DNA of 64,000 nucleotides from Mollicutes bacterium (GCA_003555335.1 PWHD01000049.1:102424-166423), one strand, 5' to 3'; counted from the first letter of the stretch, positions 17,713 to 27,077 are shown. Program-made: numbers and translations. Notes: generated by a model from the letters alone, not told the origin.

Positions 17713-18716
17713 TTGAACAACCCGCCCTGGAATGGTTTTTTCAGATGTTCGTAGGCTTTTTCCGTCGCTTGGCGGCCCCTCGGTGTCCGCTTGATGAAAC
17801 CGAGTTTGAGCAAGTAGGGCTCATAGACATCCTCGATGGTGGTAACTTCCTCGGCGATTGACGATGCCAGACTCTCGACACCGACCGGACCGCCGCCGAA
17901 TTTATCGATCAGGCCCTCGAGATAGTCGTGGTCCTTCTGATCCAGACCGAGACGGTCGATCTGCAGTTTCGAAAGGGCCATCTTCGTGATTTCAAGATCG
18001 ATGACACCGTCATTGAGGACGTCGGCGAAATCACGGATCCGTCTGAAAAGGCGGTTGACGATACGCGGAGTGCCACGGCTTCTTCTGGCGAGTTCCACAA
18101 CACTCGCCGCTTCGATGACGGTGCCGTAGATGCGGGCCGTGCGCCGGCAGATCGCCTGCAGGGACTCCTCATCATAGTATTCGAGTTTATGGACCACACC
18201 GAAACGGTCGCGCAGTGGCGCGGTCAGATCGCCGTAGCGCGTGGTCGCGCCGATCAAGGTGAAAGGCGGCAGATCGACACGAATCGACTTCGAGGTCTCG
18301 TCCTTGCCGACAATCAGATCGATTGCGAAATCCTCCATCGCCGGATAGAGCACCTCTTCGACGACCCGGGGCAGGCGGTGAATCTCGTCGATGAAAAGAA
18401 TGTCTCCCGGTTCGAGACTCGTAAGCAAGACCGCGAGATCGCCGCTTTTTTCAATTGCGGGACCGCTCGCGACTTTGATGTTGGCACCGACCTCGTTAGC
18501 GACGATGTTCGCAAGCGTGGTCTTTCCGAGACCGGGCGGTCCGTAAAAAAGCACGTGATCCAAGGACTCGCGGCGGTTCTTCGCAGCCCTTATGAAGATA
18601 TCCATCATCTCTTTGACATGGGTTTGTCCGATATATTCGCTCAGATAACGCGGTCTGAGCTCGATCTGTTCGACGTCCTCTTTGAGGGCTTCGCCGGATA
18701 GGATTTCATCTTTCAT
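17709..18716 (-). CDS. ruvB: Holliday junction branch migration helicase RuvB
   Basis: A 335-aa AAA+ motor of the RuvAB complex. Walker [10 protein letters not shown], Walker B FIDEIHRL, sensor [18 protein letters not shown] and the C-terminal winged-helix ([16 protein letters not shown]) are all present. The start at [10 protein letters not shown] is chosen for GAGGTG about 7 nt upstream; the frame is open further up through the leader, but that part is unlike RuvB. ruvA is not adjacent. A promoter and a terminator-like hairpin are seen in the leader. Confidence 0.97.
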   Translation of the reverse strand: MKDEILSGEALKEDVEQIELRPRYLSEYIGQTHVKEMMDIFIRAAKNRRESLDHVLFYGPPGLGKTTLANIVANEVGANIKVASGPAIEKSGDLAVLLTSLEPGDILFIDEIHRLPRVVEEVLYPAMEDFAIDLIVGKDETSKSIRVDLPPFTLIGATTRYGDLTAPLRDRFGVVHKLEYYDEESLQAICRRTARIYGTVIEAASVVELARRSRGTPRIVNRLFRRIRDFADVLNDGVIDLEITKMALSKLQIDRLGLDQKDHDYLEGLIDKFGGGPVGVESLASSIAEEVTTIEDVYEPYLLKLGFIKRTPRGRQATEKAYEHLKKPFQGGLFK

Positions 18717-18728
18717 GGTGTCACCTCT

Positions 18729-18755
18729 TAAAAACCGGACAACTGCCGGTGTTTT
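18729..18755 (-). promoter_or_regulatory. Terminator-like hairpin in ruvB leader
   Basis: Minus strand ACCGG-CAGTTGT-CCGGT flanked by A4-5 and T5 immediately before the ruvB ribosome site. It could be an attenuator or could influence initiation; the stem is short. Confidence 0.4.
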
Positions 18756-18819
18756 TCGACGGCAATGGGCGGAAATCCGTTTCATCGAAACACCGCGCGT
18801 CACTGCCTGCACAGTACCC

Positions 18820-18848
18820 ATTGTAATGAGTTTGAGACCATCTGTCCA
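18820..18848 (-). promoter_or_regulatory. Promoter of ruvB-queA
   Basis: TGGACA, 17-nt spacer, TACAAT on the minus strand, five of six matches in each box, about 100 nt before the ruvB start. Confidence 0.65.
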
Positions 18849-18934
18849 CCATTTTCATGGCGGAAGTTTCGGAATCATCATCCAACTTCGCACGGTTGAG
18901 CAGACATCGCATATAATTATTGATTGTTGTAGCG

Positions 18935-18963
18935 TTGTTTTTAGGATGTGCCTGTGATAAAAT
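18935..18963 (+). promoter_or_regulatory. Promoter of the coiled-coil operon
   Basis: TTGTTT, 17-nt spacer, TAAAAT, about 50 nt before the first coiled-coil gene and inside an AT-rich stretch that contrasts with the gene bodies. Confidence 0.6.
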
Positions 18964-19010
18964 ATACTATATTGTGAATTGTTTTATCCTTATATGTCAG
19001 GAGGCAGACC

Positions 19011-22000
19011 ATGGCTAGAATAAAAGACGACACCGGCGGATTAGAAAAGACACTCTACGCCATCGAGACCGGGATACAGAAGCAGATCACACCGCTTCAA
19101 AAGAACATCGAATCGCTCAAGAAGCGTTCCGATAAAATCCTTTCATCGGCCCAAAAGACATTCCAGGAGAATGAAAAAGCCTACCAAAACGACCTTCGAC
19201 TAACCCAAAAGGACCACGCACAGACGATGGAGAAGACCGTGAAGGCGCATGATGAGGACATCAAAAAACAAGAAACCATCCTTGAGAAAGCGAAAAAGGA
19301 TGTCGACCGCAAAATAAAATCCCTAAGCACTGACCATGAGGAAAAACTCAAGTCCCTCAAAACAGAAATCGAGACCATCGAAAAAGAAAAGGACCGTGCG
19401 CTCGCTGAAATCGAGCTCAAGCACCAGGAAACAACCCAGGTCTACGGTGAAAAACTGAAACTCTACGAAGACAATCTCAGGCAGAACCGCGAAAAATACC
19501 AGAAAAAACTCGCGAAACTCATCAAAAAGATCAGAAAAGCCCACGCCCATGAACAAAAGAATCTTGAGAATTTAGAAGACATCCTCGACAAGGATTTCGA
19601 CGCGCTTGAAACCACGTTTGACGAAGAGAACCAGGCCATCAGGGATGAGCTTGGCGAAGAAAACAGCGCGGTCGAATACGAGGTCAATGCACTCAGAAAA
19701 AGCATCAACACCACCATCCGCGAACTACGCGCCTATCTGAGCAAGACCGGCGGCGAACTGAAAAAGCCCTTCGACGCCTTCAATGGCATTCTTGACGATG
19801 CCGACCGGACCGTCGCTTCCTTTCTTGAGACATTCCTCAAGGACCTCGAATTCGACACCCGTAACGAGACGCACCGTCTGAAGGCTCTGCTCAAACCCAA
19901 GGGCGAAGAAAGCATCGACAAAAAAACCCATGATGATATCAACCGTCAGATCGAACTCAACCATATGCGCAAGAAGGCCCTCAGCGACCACGCAAATCAA
20001 ATCGAAAAGATGACGAAGGATACCTCAAAGATGTTCAAAGAAACCGCCCAGAGAACCTTTTTGACACTCAAAGGCGAGTTCGACGAACACGAAAAACTCC
20101 TCAACAACCATCAATCCAAAGTCAAAAAGAAACTCGACATCTTTCAAACCGCCACACCCGAGCTTTTCAACAAGCTCGGCGCTTTCTTGGATGAAAGCCA
20201 CCCCAAAGCCAATTTCGATGCCCTCAAGGCGCTTTTCAAATCCCTTTTCAAAGCGCTCCATGAATTTGAGAATGAACGGATCACCCACCTCATCAACACC
20301 ACCAACACCGTCCAGGACTACTACGACGAGATGGATGAGATCCGCTTCTTTTTGGATACCAAGGACGCCCGCAAGGAAATCAGCACCACCAAGGAACGCA
20401 TAGACGCCGAACAAAAGGACGCCGCCCTGCGCTATGACATGAAGCTGAGCCAGAAAAGACACGAGAAAAAGCGGGAGGAAATCGATCTTGATTTCCTGAT
20501 TCAGGAACACGAAGCCCTGAACAGTGTCGAAATCGAAAAAGAGCTTCAGACCCTCAACGATTTGATCGCCACGAAAAAAGCCGTGCTTGAGACCCTCGAG
20601 ACCGAGTTTGAAAAGGAGAAAGCGGCGCACCTCTACGTGCTTCGCAAGAACCAGGCCGGTACGGATAAATCGCAACTCGAAACCCGCAGGACCATCGACC
20701 TCGAAATCCTGTCGAACAAAAAAGAAATCAACCACATGGAAGCCGAGAAGAACTACACGATGCGCAAAGCCGAACTCGAGACCCAGAAAGAAAACGACGC
20801 CGAACGGCTCGCCTTGGGAAAAATGCAGGAAGACCACGCCCTAAAGCGCATCGAAACCCAGATAAGAACCAAGGAAGACCGGATCGACAAGCAGTACGAG
20901 GAAAGCCGGGAAAACGCCCGCGACAAATACGAAGAAGACAAAAGAGACCTGGAAGACGCCATCGCCGAGGAAAAGAAAAGACACGAAAACAATCTTAAAT
21001 TCATCGAGCAGGCCTACGAACGCGAAAGTGCGAAGGCAAGAGCCACCATCGAGGATGTCCGCAGCATGGTCGATGCACGCTTGAATCCGGTGAGCCAAAA
21101 ACATAAGGACCTGCTCACCCGGATCCATTCCTACAAAGAAACCTTCAAACAGACCGCCACTTCTCTCAAAGACACATTGAAGATCGTCGCGCCACCCTTC
21201 AGAAGCGAATTGATCGAACACATCCACAACACAACCAGAAATTTAGAAGAGGCCTACACCTTTATCAAGGAAATCGAGGATAAGCAGGTCGATGAATCCG
21301 AGACCAAGGAAAAAAAGCGGAATCTCGAGCACCAGAAAATCGACACCTGGTACAAGGAAAGTCTCAAGGATCTTGAAACCCAGGAAGAGACGATCATCAG
21401 GGACATCGAGACCACGCTCGAACGCCCCGTTGAAACGATGCGCCGCAATGAAGCCATGCAGCTACGTGCGGTCAAGGCACTTATGCGCCACTGCGCAGAG
21501 CGCCTTGAAACCATACTGAACGATTACCACAAACAGACCAAGGAAACCATCAACAGCCTCTTCAAACCGTTTGTCGAACATGACGAGCAGTTGCTTGAAA
21601 AAGCGAAACACTCGCTCACACTCGCCAAGGAAGAGGAGAAAAGACGGTTCAAGGAAGTCCTCGCCCCGCTGAGCGAAAACGGAGCCGCGATTCTCAAAGA
21701 CTATGAGAAAGCCATCGACGCCATCGAAGAGAAGGCACGCGAAGAAAAAGAGACAACCATGAAAGACCTCTATCAGCTTTGCAAGGAGAAAACCGACAGT
21801 CTCGATAGAATCAAGGACAGAATCGCGAACCTCGACGAGACCTATCTCGACAAGAAAAAAACATTGCATGCGGAAACCGAGGCTGAAAAAGAGGATATCA
21901 ACAACCGTAACGCCCAACGCAAAGAAGCCATCGAAAATCGCTACCAAGCGCAGATGCGCAAAGTCGACGAACGGCTCGAGGACGCCCACAATCTCTATGA

Positions 22001-22514
22001 TGCCGCCAGGACGAACGCCGAGAGCACCCTGAAGGATATCGAAGTCACCGCCCTTGAGCTCCAACAAGCGAACGCCGACCGCTATGACCATATCAACACA
22101 ACCAAACAGGCGTCGGTCGACAAGCTGCGTGACAAGAAGGAAAAAGCCCTCAGTGCATTGAACGGAACACTCAATGAGACCCTCGAAAAATATGAGGAAC
22201 AGATTCTCACCGCCAAAGGACGTCTTGAAAGCCGCATCGAGACCGGTATCAGGAAAATCAATGATCAAGTCAGAATCAAACAAGCCCGTCGGACCCACCT
22301 CAAGGAGATCATCAGAGACAAGGAATACGGGCTCTACGACAAATATAAGACCGCTTACGACACACTCATGCACAATGTGCGAACCATCATGTCCGAAAGC
22401 AGAATCAAGGACTTGAGCGCCACAAGAACACCCGAAAAACTCTTCAGTCCCCAGGATGATATCATCAAAGCCTACATGGAAAACACAATCAAAAACATCC
22501 AGTCAACCGATTGA
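19011..22514 (+). CDS. Giant coiled-coil protein, 1167 aa, unknown function
   Basis: Not a family I recognise. It is almost wholly alpha-helical and very rich in Lys, Glu and Asp, with long heptad-like coiled-coil runs at about residues 10-235, 440-690 and 770-1120. Three less charged helical islands interrupt them: ~240-290 (KKPFDAFNGILDDADRTVAS), ~365-440 (ELFNKLGAFLDESH and following) and ~690-760 (LNPVSQKHKDLLTRIHSY and following). There is no signal peptide, no membrane segment and no Walker motif, so it is not an SMC ATPase. The ATG has AGGAGG. It heads an operon with a second giant coiled-coil protein 22 nt downstream. A structural, filament-forming or scaffold role is an inference from the fold only. 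Confidence 0.85.
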   Translation: MARIKDDTGGLEKTLYAIETGIQKQITPLQKNIESLKKRSDKILSSAQKTFQENEKAYQNDLRLTQKDHAQTMEKTVKAHDEDIKKQETILEKAKKDVDRKIKSLSTDHEEKLKSLKTEIETIEKEKDRALAEIELKHQETTQVYGEKLKLYEDNLRQNREKYQKKLAKLIKKIRKAHAHEQKNLENLEDILDKDFDALETTFDEENQAIRDELGEENSAVEYEVNALRKSINTTIRELRAYLSKTGGELKKPFDAFNGILDDADRTVASFLETFLKDLEFDTRNETHRLKALLKPKGEESIDKKTHDDINRQIELNHMRKKALSDHANQIEKMTKDTSKMFKETAQRTFLTLKGEFDEHEKLLNNHQSKVKKKLDIFQTATPELFNKLGAFLDESHPKANFDALKALFKSLFKALHEFENERITHLINTTNTVQDYYDEMDEIRFFLDTKDARKEISTTKERIDAEQKDAALRYDMKLSQKRHEKKREEIDLDFLIQEHEALNSVEIEKELQTLNDLIATKKAVLETLETEFEKEKAAHLYVLRKNQAGTDKSQLETRRTIDLEILSNKKEINHMEAEKNYTMRKAELETQKENDAERLALGKMQEDHALKRIETQIRTKEDRIDKQYEESRENARDKYEEDKRDLEDAIAEEKKRHENNLKFIEQAYERESAKARATIEDVRSMVDARLNPVSQKHKDLLTRIHSYKETFKQTATSLKDTLKIVAPPFRSELIEHIHNTTRNLEEAYTFIKEIEDKQVDESETKEKKRNLEHQKIDTWYKESLKDLETQEETIIRDIETTLERPVETMRRNEAMQLRAVKALMRHCAERLETILNDYHKQTKETINSLFKPFVEHDEQLLEKAKHSLTLAKEEEKRRFKEVLAPLSENGAAILKDYEKAIDAIEEKAREEKETTMKDLYQLCKEKTDSLDRIKDRIANLDETYLDKKKTLHAETEAEKEDINNRNAQRKEAIENRYQAQMRKVDERLEDAHNLYDAARTNAESTLKDIEVTALELQQANADRYDHINTTKQASVDKLRDKKEKALSALNGTLNETLEKYEEQILTAKGRLESRIETGIRKINDQVRIKQARRTHLKEIIRDKEYGLYDKYKTAYDTLMHNVRTIMSESRIKDLSATRTPEKLFSPQDDIIKAYMENTIKNIQSTD

Positions 22515-22536
22515 CAGGCAGAAAGGAGTCCGCTTC

Positions 22537-25422
22537 ATGGCCAAAAAATACGACCTGAACCCCGAGACCGACACAAAAAAAAGTGTCACCGACCTCATCG
22601 ATGAAGATTTGCAAAAAGAAAGCGCACTCCTGCAAAAACTCATCGGCGAAGTGGTAGAGGCCAATAAGAAGGTCAAGTCCTCCCACCAGGAAAAACTGTC
22701 GCAGACCCAAGAGAAGCTGCGTGTTTTGAACGCGGACATCGAACGGCTCAAAAACGACATCAACAGCAAAGACCGCGACACCACCATGAAACAGCTCGAT
22801 TATCTGCTCGATTCGAGAAACCGCATTTTCGATGCGCTCGATGAAATGCGGACGAAAAACATAGAAAGCTATCTTGAAGAAGACGATGATGCCGGCCTCG
22901 AAAGCCTCAAAAACAGGCTCTTTTCCACCATCGAAGAAAGCCTCGAAACCCAAAAGGACCTCCCGCCTTTCATGCATTCGTTCAAAGCGGCCATCACCGA
23001 CTTCATCAGCGCGACCATGGATGAAAGCCGGCACTACTTCTCGCAAGACCATCCCAACCAAAAACAACTCTCGACACTTGTCGATTCTTTCAACGATAAG
23101 GCGGGGCCATTCACCGAAACCTTCGGTAGACTCCCCGGTCAATTACTTGAATCCCTTGAGGACCGCAAGCACGTCCTACAGTCCGAAAGCACCAACGAGG
23201 GCCTCGACGAGCGGATCAAAAGCCGCATGGACGAACGCGAGAAAGCCCTCGAAGAAGAAGACAAGAAAATCGAATCAAACTTCAAAAAGCAGTACGCCGA
23301 ACTCGAGAGCCGCATCCGCAATGTCTTCGATGACAACCTGAACGCCCTCAAGGCCAAACACGCAAAACGACTCGAAAGCGAAAAAGAAAACCGAGAAGCA
23401 CTCCAACAGGAAATAAAATCTTTGAGGCTGGATATCATCAAAGCCGAAAAACAAAACGACCACGACAAACTGATGGGCCTTCTAAAGGCCTATGAGAAAA
23501 AAGAAAAACAATCCACCCACCTTTTCGAAGAGCAACTGAAAGAAAAAGTCAGCAAGAAAGTCGCTTCGAAAACCGAAAAACTCCGCAAGCAACAAAAGAA
23601 ACTCGAAATGGACTATCTGAATAAACGCTATGAGAACAAGTTCAAGAAAGCCGCGCTCAAAATCCACAAGGGCGATTCCGCCGAACTGTTCAAGCTCAAT
23701 GACGACAAAGAGGGCCTTCGTCACGATTTCGAGTTCAACCGGACCTTCACAGGTCAACTTGAAGATAAAATCGATCAATACGAATCGTTCATCGACACCG
23801 TGCTCATCTTCATCAGAAAGTTCCAAGACCTACTCGAGGTGCGTCACGTCCATTTCCGGGAAACCGAGATCGAGATGCTCGAACACCTGACACCGATGAA
23901 AAGGACCTTCAACGAATCACAGCTCGAACTGACCAAACGCATCATGATGAAACATCTCAAGGAACGCGCCCTCAAACCGAAACTCGATTTCGCTTTCAAG
24001 GAACACGCCTTCCGTCTCAGACACCAGATCGACTGCGCGCGCATCGACAAACAGATGACCGACATCCAAGGAAACGGTGAAATCACCAAGCTCACCGAGG
24101 AAGAAAACCTCCAGAACGACAAGATATATCAAAACGCGCTGATCAACCTCGCCGACCGCGAATACGAGCTTCAGCTTTTGAAAAACCAGTCCGTCTATGA
24201 CAACGAGATCTCGCTGACCAAAGTCCAAGCGGAACGGCTGAACATCGGCTATGACGTGAACAAGACCATGGTCTCGACCACCCTCGAAAGCCAGATCAAT
24301 TTCGCCAACCAGCAGATCGAATACGCACAAAATGAATACGACCTCCGGGTAAAAAACATTGAACAGTCCCTGAAAAAAGAGCTGGAATACGCGGAAGAGA
24401 AACTGAAAGAACACCAGAAGAAATACCGTACGGACCGTCTTGAACTGATTAAGGAAAGAGACCGCAAGCTCGAAGACCTCGCCTATAAACAGGCTCTTTT
24501 CACCGCCCAGAAAGACAAAAAACGGTTGAGCGAGCAAGAAGCCTCAATCCGGGCGGCCTACGACGAGAAGATTGAACGCATCAACGAAAACGAAAACAAC
24601 GACCCCAACGTCTCACGCTACCGCGACCAGATCGACAATGCGAAAACACGCGCCGAGAAAGCCCGTCTCGACGCCAAGAAGATACGCGACAAAAGTATTC
24701 AGACCTTCAACGCCCTTCTTGAAAACAGCGAAGAAAAACTAAGCCAGTTCACGGAATCCCGCTCAAAAGACAGTCTTTCTCCCGGTATCGAAGACGAGGC
24801 CAGCACCACGGCGAAAAAGCGATACGAGGAATCGCTGGCGGATGCCAAACGCCTCCATAAGGAGAAGACCGAAGGTCCGAAAGCGCGTATCGAAGCGCTC
24901 GACAAGGCACTCAAAGACATCCAGGAAGACAAGGATGCGAAAGAAAAACTCGATATCCTCATCACTCAGAAGAAACAGGCCGAAACCCGCTTCAACAAAC
25001 GCGTCGAAGGCGCCGAACAGGAGCTCAAAGAAAGCCTGAAATCCATCGAGGCGGAGAAGGAAGCCTTCTTGCGGACGCATGAGGAGAAAATCAAAGAAAT
25101 CGGCACCCTCGTGGTCGGCACGGACCTGGAGGAACTGCGCTTCGACCTGAAAGAAAGCCTCAAACGACTCAAAAAGGAACACAGACAAAGACGCAAGGAG
25201 TACGGCCGGAGCCTGAAAGCGAACCTGGAAAAACGCAAGCAGGCCATCAAACGTTTGAAGAAGACTCTGGACCAGGCCCTTCATCCCGTCTACAAAGCCC
25301 ACAAGAGCTTCCTGTCCGCGGCGTCATCATCACAGCAGGAAAAAGAAAAACAGGTCAGAAAACAGCTTGACAAGGAACTGAAGGAAGCCCGGAACAATCT
25401 CAGCAACAAATACAAAGTCTGA
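22537..25422 (+). CDS. Giant coiled-coil protein, 961 aa, unknown function
   Basis: Second helical, highly charged protein of the operon, again cytosolic by sequence, without ATPase motif and without any tryptophan. Coiled-coil runs cover about residues 15-125, 215-420, 500-720 and 745-900; a non-coil helical island at ~130-215 (DLPPFMHSFKAAITDFISAT and following) and another at ~400-480 lie between. Near the C terminus LHPVYKAHKSFLS resembles LNPVSQKHKDLLT in the first protein, suggesting distant common origin. The start at 22537 has AAAGGAG; an upstream in-frame Met overlaps the preceding gene and lacks a ribosome site. Sixteen nt separate it from the small beta protein. Confidence 0.85.
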   Translation: MAKKYDLNPETDTKKSVTDLIDEDLQKESALLQKLIGEVVEANKKVKSSHQEKLSQTQEKLRVLNADIERLKNDINSKDRDTTMKQLDYLLDSRNRIFDALDEMRTKNIESYLEEDDDAGLESLKNRLFSTIEESLETQKDLPPFMHSFKAAITDFISATMDESRHYFSQDHPNQKQLSTLVDSFNDKAGPFTETFGRLPGQLLESLEDRKHVLQSESTNEGLDERIKSRMDEREKALEEEDKKIESNFKKQYAELESRIRNVFDDNLNALKAKHAKRLESEKENREALQQEIKSLRLDIIKAEKQNDHDKLMGLLKAYEKKEKQSTHLFEEQLKEKVSKKVASKTEKLRKQQKKLEMDYLNKRYENKFKKAALKIHKGDSAELFKLNDDKEGLRHDFEFNRTFTGQLEDKIDQYESFIDTVLIFIRKFQDLLEVRHVHFRETEIEMLEHLTPMKRTFNESQLELTKRIMMKHLKERALKPKLDFAFKEHAFRLRHQIDCARIDKQMTDIQGNGEITKLTEEENLQNDKIYQNALINLADREYELQLLKNQSVYDNEISLTKVQAERLNIGYDVNKTMVSTTLESQINFANQQIEYAQNEYDLRVKNIEQSLKKELEYAEEKLKEHQKKYRTDRLELIKERDRKLEDLAYKQALFTAQKDKKRLSEQEASIRAAYDEKIERINENENNDPNVSRYRDQIDNAKTRAEKARLDAKKIRDKSIQTFNALLENSEEKLSQFTESRSKDSLSPGIEDEASTTAKKRYEESLADAKRLHKEKTEGPKARIEALDKALKDIQEDKDAKEKLDILITQKKQAETRFNKRVEGAEQELKESLKSIEAEKEAFLRTHEEKIKEIGTLVVGTDLEELRFDLKESLKRLKKEHRQRRKEYGRSLKANLEKRKQAIKRLKKTLDQALHPVYKAHKSFLSAASSSQQEKEKQVRKQLDKELKEARNNLSNKYKV

Positions 25423-25438
25423 CCGCCGGGAGGTTGCC

Positions 25439-25849
25439 ATGAAAGATAAACCGAACGAGATCCTCGCTTTCCTGGAAGGAAGATGGGTGTGCGAAGACCG
25501 CGTCTTCGCCCCCGGCAGAGCGCCGGTCGTCCATCGTTATGAGGAAACCATTGCCATCAAAGACACCGAGACCCTCTCCATCACCGCCGAGGGACTGAAA
25601 GACACGCCCATCACCAAGGATATGTCCATAAGCGTCGCTGAGGGTCAGGTCACCATGGGTCAAGGCGATTTCACCGCCACCGGAAAAATCCACGGCAACC
25701 GTGTCCTTCTTTTCAATGACGGTTACTTAGACCGTCAGTACGAGATTCGTCTTTATCTCATGGGCGACACCTACTTGTACCATATGGACACCCTCAAAGA
25801 AGGCGATGTCATCACCTCGCAGACATCTTACCTCAAACGCAAATCATGA
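25439..25849 (+). CDS. Small beta-rich protein, possibly calycin-like, unknown function
   Basis: A 136-aa protein that I do not recognise. It begins with a short helix and FLEGRWVCEDRVF, the G-x-W opening typical of lipocalin/FABP-like beta barrels, and continues as alternating strands (TLSITAEG, DMSISVAEGQVTMG, FTATGKIHGNRVLLF, YEIRLYLMGDTYLYHMDTL). This suggests a single small-molecule or lipid-binding barrel, but only by pattern. GGGAGG precedes the ATG. It is the last gene of the coiled-coil operon and is followed by a strong terminator, so it probably works with the two large proteins. Confidence 0.75.
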   Translation: MKDKPNEILAFLEGRWVCEDRVFAPGRAPVVHRYEETIAIKDTETLSITAEGLKDTPITKDMSISVAEGQVTMGQGDFTATGKIHGNRVLLFNDGYLDRQYEIRLYLMGDTYLYHMDTLKEGDVITSQTSYLKRKS

Positions 25850-25850
25850 A

Positions 25851-25914
25851 AAGACCCCACCACGCCGGCTTGGAAAGAGACATCATCCAAGAAGGAATGG
25901 TGGGGTCTTTTTTT
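25851..25914 (+). terminator. Strong terminator of the coiled-coil operon
   Basis: Twelve-base stem AAGACCCCACCA/TGGTGGGGTCTT closed by a branched loop that contains an inner CTTGGA/TCCAAG stem, then eight Ts. Confidence 0.88.
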
Positions 25915-26174
25915 GAAATGGTCAAGCCGCAGGCGAAACCCACCGGCCGTGATGTGATTTCCAGAAGTACTGAAAATAAATAAGATCGCAGAAAACCGTT
26001 CTACGGTGAAAGTCCCGGCTTGGTATCAGGCATTTTTAACCAGCCTTCCAACAAGGATTGACAAACCATCAATCAAAGCGCGATCGGTGGTCATTTCGTT
26101 TTAAAAGACAAATCTTTTTTTGAAAACAAGGCGGGCACTGTACCGGTTTGAATGATGGGTGTGTTTTTGTGGTT
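25915..26174. other. Gene-free stretch between coiled-coil operon and ribU
   Basis: No supported gene. A fragment near 26000-26030 (GGTGAAAGTCCCGG) recalls the conserved upstream text of some group II introns, but no reverse transcriptase, domain V or boundaries are seen. The rest shows no feature I can support. Confidence 0.4.
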
Positions 26175-26855
26175 TCACGCGTTTGGAAGGCGTCCTTCGT
26201 CTGCCGTGTCATCCCGGAGGGGATCGCTTGACGGCGCCGGGAAAAACTTCTCATTGAGATCGTCGATCAGATGGGAAATCCGTTTATAGACAATGAAAGT
26301 GATACCGTAGACGAGGGTCGCAAGGACAATGTTCATCGGTATTGCGGCGAACAGGATGTAAAGATGCATCCAGTTATCCTCGCTGATGCCGGGAATACGG
26401 CTCATCATTCCGATCAGCGGTGCCGCATCGCCACCGAAAAAGAACTGGATATAGAAGTCGACGAGGAAGAAATAATTGGCCAGCACCGCCACGACGACCC
26501 AGGTGAATGCGCCCGCGAAAGAAGCCAGAAGCGCCCCCTTCCTGCTTCTTAGTTTCAGATAAATCACAGAAGACACGACGACCGTCGCCGTGCTGATCAG
26601 CACATCGGCGAATTCGCCAACATACATGGTGGAAGTGCCGGTGAGCGCAAGCTTGAGCAGCGTCCTGATCAGAACCACCGCGACACCGCTCACGGGACCG
26701 AGCGCGAAACCGGCGATGATGGCGGGGAGATTCGAAAACTGGATGTCTAGAAACGTGGCGTAGGGCCAGGGTATTTTGATCGTCATATAAAGCACCGCGG
26801 AGATGGCCGCGAGATTGGCGATGACCACATTGTGAAGGATACGGTTCGTTTTCAT
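26175..26855 (-). CDS. ribU: Riboflavin ECF transporter S component RibU
   Basis: A 226-aa integral membrane protein with about six membrane segments. The pattern DIQFSNLPAIIAGFALGP followed by VVLIRTLLKL and VGEFADVLIS is that of RibU-type substrate-binding S components, which need the shared EcfA/EcfA'/EcfT module encoded elsewhere. The start at 26855 has AAAGGAG at 7 nt; the frame is open further upstream but that part lies within the FMN riboswitch. The riboswitch and consensus promoter support riboflavin or FMN as the transported compound. Confidence 0.93.
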   Translation of the reverse strand: MKTNRILHNVVIANLAAISAVLYMTIKIPWPYATFLDIQFSNLPAIIAGFALGPVSGVAVVLIRTLLKLALTGTSTMYVGEFADVLISTATVVVSSVIYLKLRSRKGALLASFAGAFTWVVVAVLANYFFLVDFYIQFFFGGDAAPLIGMMSRIPGISEDNWMHLYILFAAIPMNIVLATLVYGITFIVYKRISHLIDDLNEKFFPAPSSDPLRDDTADEGRLPNA

Positions 26856-26874
26856 TTTCATTCTCCTTTGAAAT

Positions 26875-26904
26875 AAAAAATGCTCACGGATAGTCCGTGG
26901 GCAT
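26875..26904 (-). terminator. Intrinsic terminator of the FMN riboswitch
   Basis: Minus strand stem ATGCCCACGGA/TCCGTGAGCAT with CTA loop and six Ts, between the aptamer and the ribU ribosome site; the expected expression platform for FMN-dependent shut-off. Confidence 0.88.
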
Positions 26905-26927
26905 GGCAAAACACTAAAAATCACATT

Positions 26928-27030
26928 CTTCTTCCATCCAGACTCTACTGTCGGTATAGGAATCACACCTATTCAGCTTGCGCTCGCGGACTTTACCGCC
27001 GGTCGGGAATCGCACCCTGCCCCGAAGACT
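26928..27030 (-). promoter_or_regulatory. FMN riboswitch (RFN element)
   Basis: The minus strand carries the conserved RFN pieces in order: CTTCGGGGCAGGGTG, TTCCCGACCGGCGGT, AGTCCGCGAGC, CCGACAGTAGAGTCTGGATG and GAAGAAG. It sits directly between the consensus promoter and the terminator ahead of ribU. FMN binding is expected to end transcription. Confidence 0.97.
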
Positions 27031-27048
27031 ATCCATTTGTCAATCTGT

Positions 27049-27077
27049 ATTATAGATTATATCTTCGTAACTGTCAA
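27049..27077 (-). promoter_or_regulatory. Consensus promoter of ribU riboswitch RNA
   Basis: TTGACA, 17-nt spacer, TATAAT on the minus strand; start expected just before the RFN aptamer. Confidence 0.9.

Noticed and set aside
19011..22514. SMC or MukB-like chromosome condensation ATPase
   Set aside because: No Walker A, signature or Walker B motif and no hinge-like globular domain with glycines could be seen.
22489..25302. Long reverse-strand open frames rich in Phe and Leu opposite the coiled-coil genes
   Set aside because: They are complements of Lys/Glu-rich codons (AAA/GAA read as TTT/TTC), without ribosome sites or family resemblance.
25990..26040. GGTGAAAGTCC-like text resembling group II intron surroundings
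   Set aside because: No reverse transcriptase gene, no domain V hairpin and no intron boundaries could be found within the 260-nt gene-free stretch.
26856..26966. Longer N terminus for RibU
   Set aside because: The added residues lie within the FMN aptamer and terminator, and the internal ATG has a good ribosome site.
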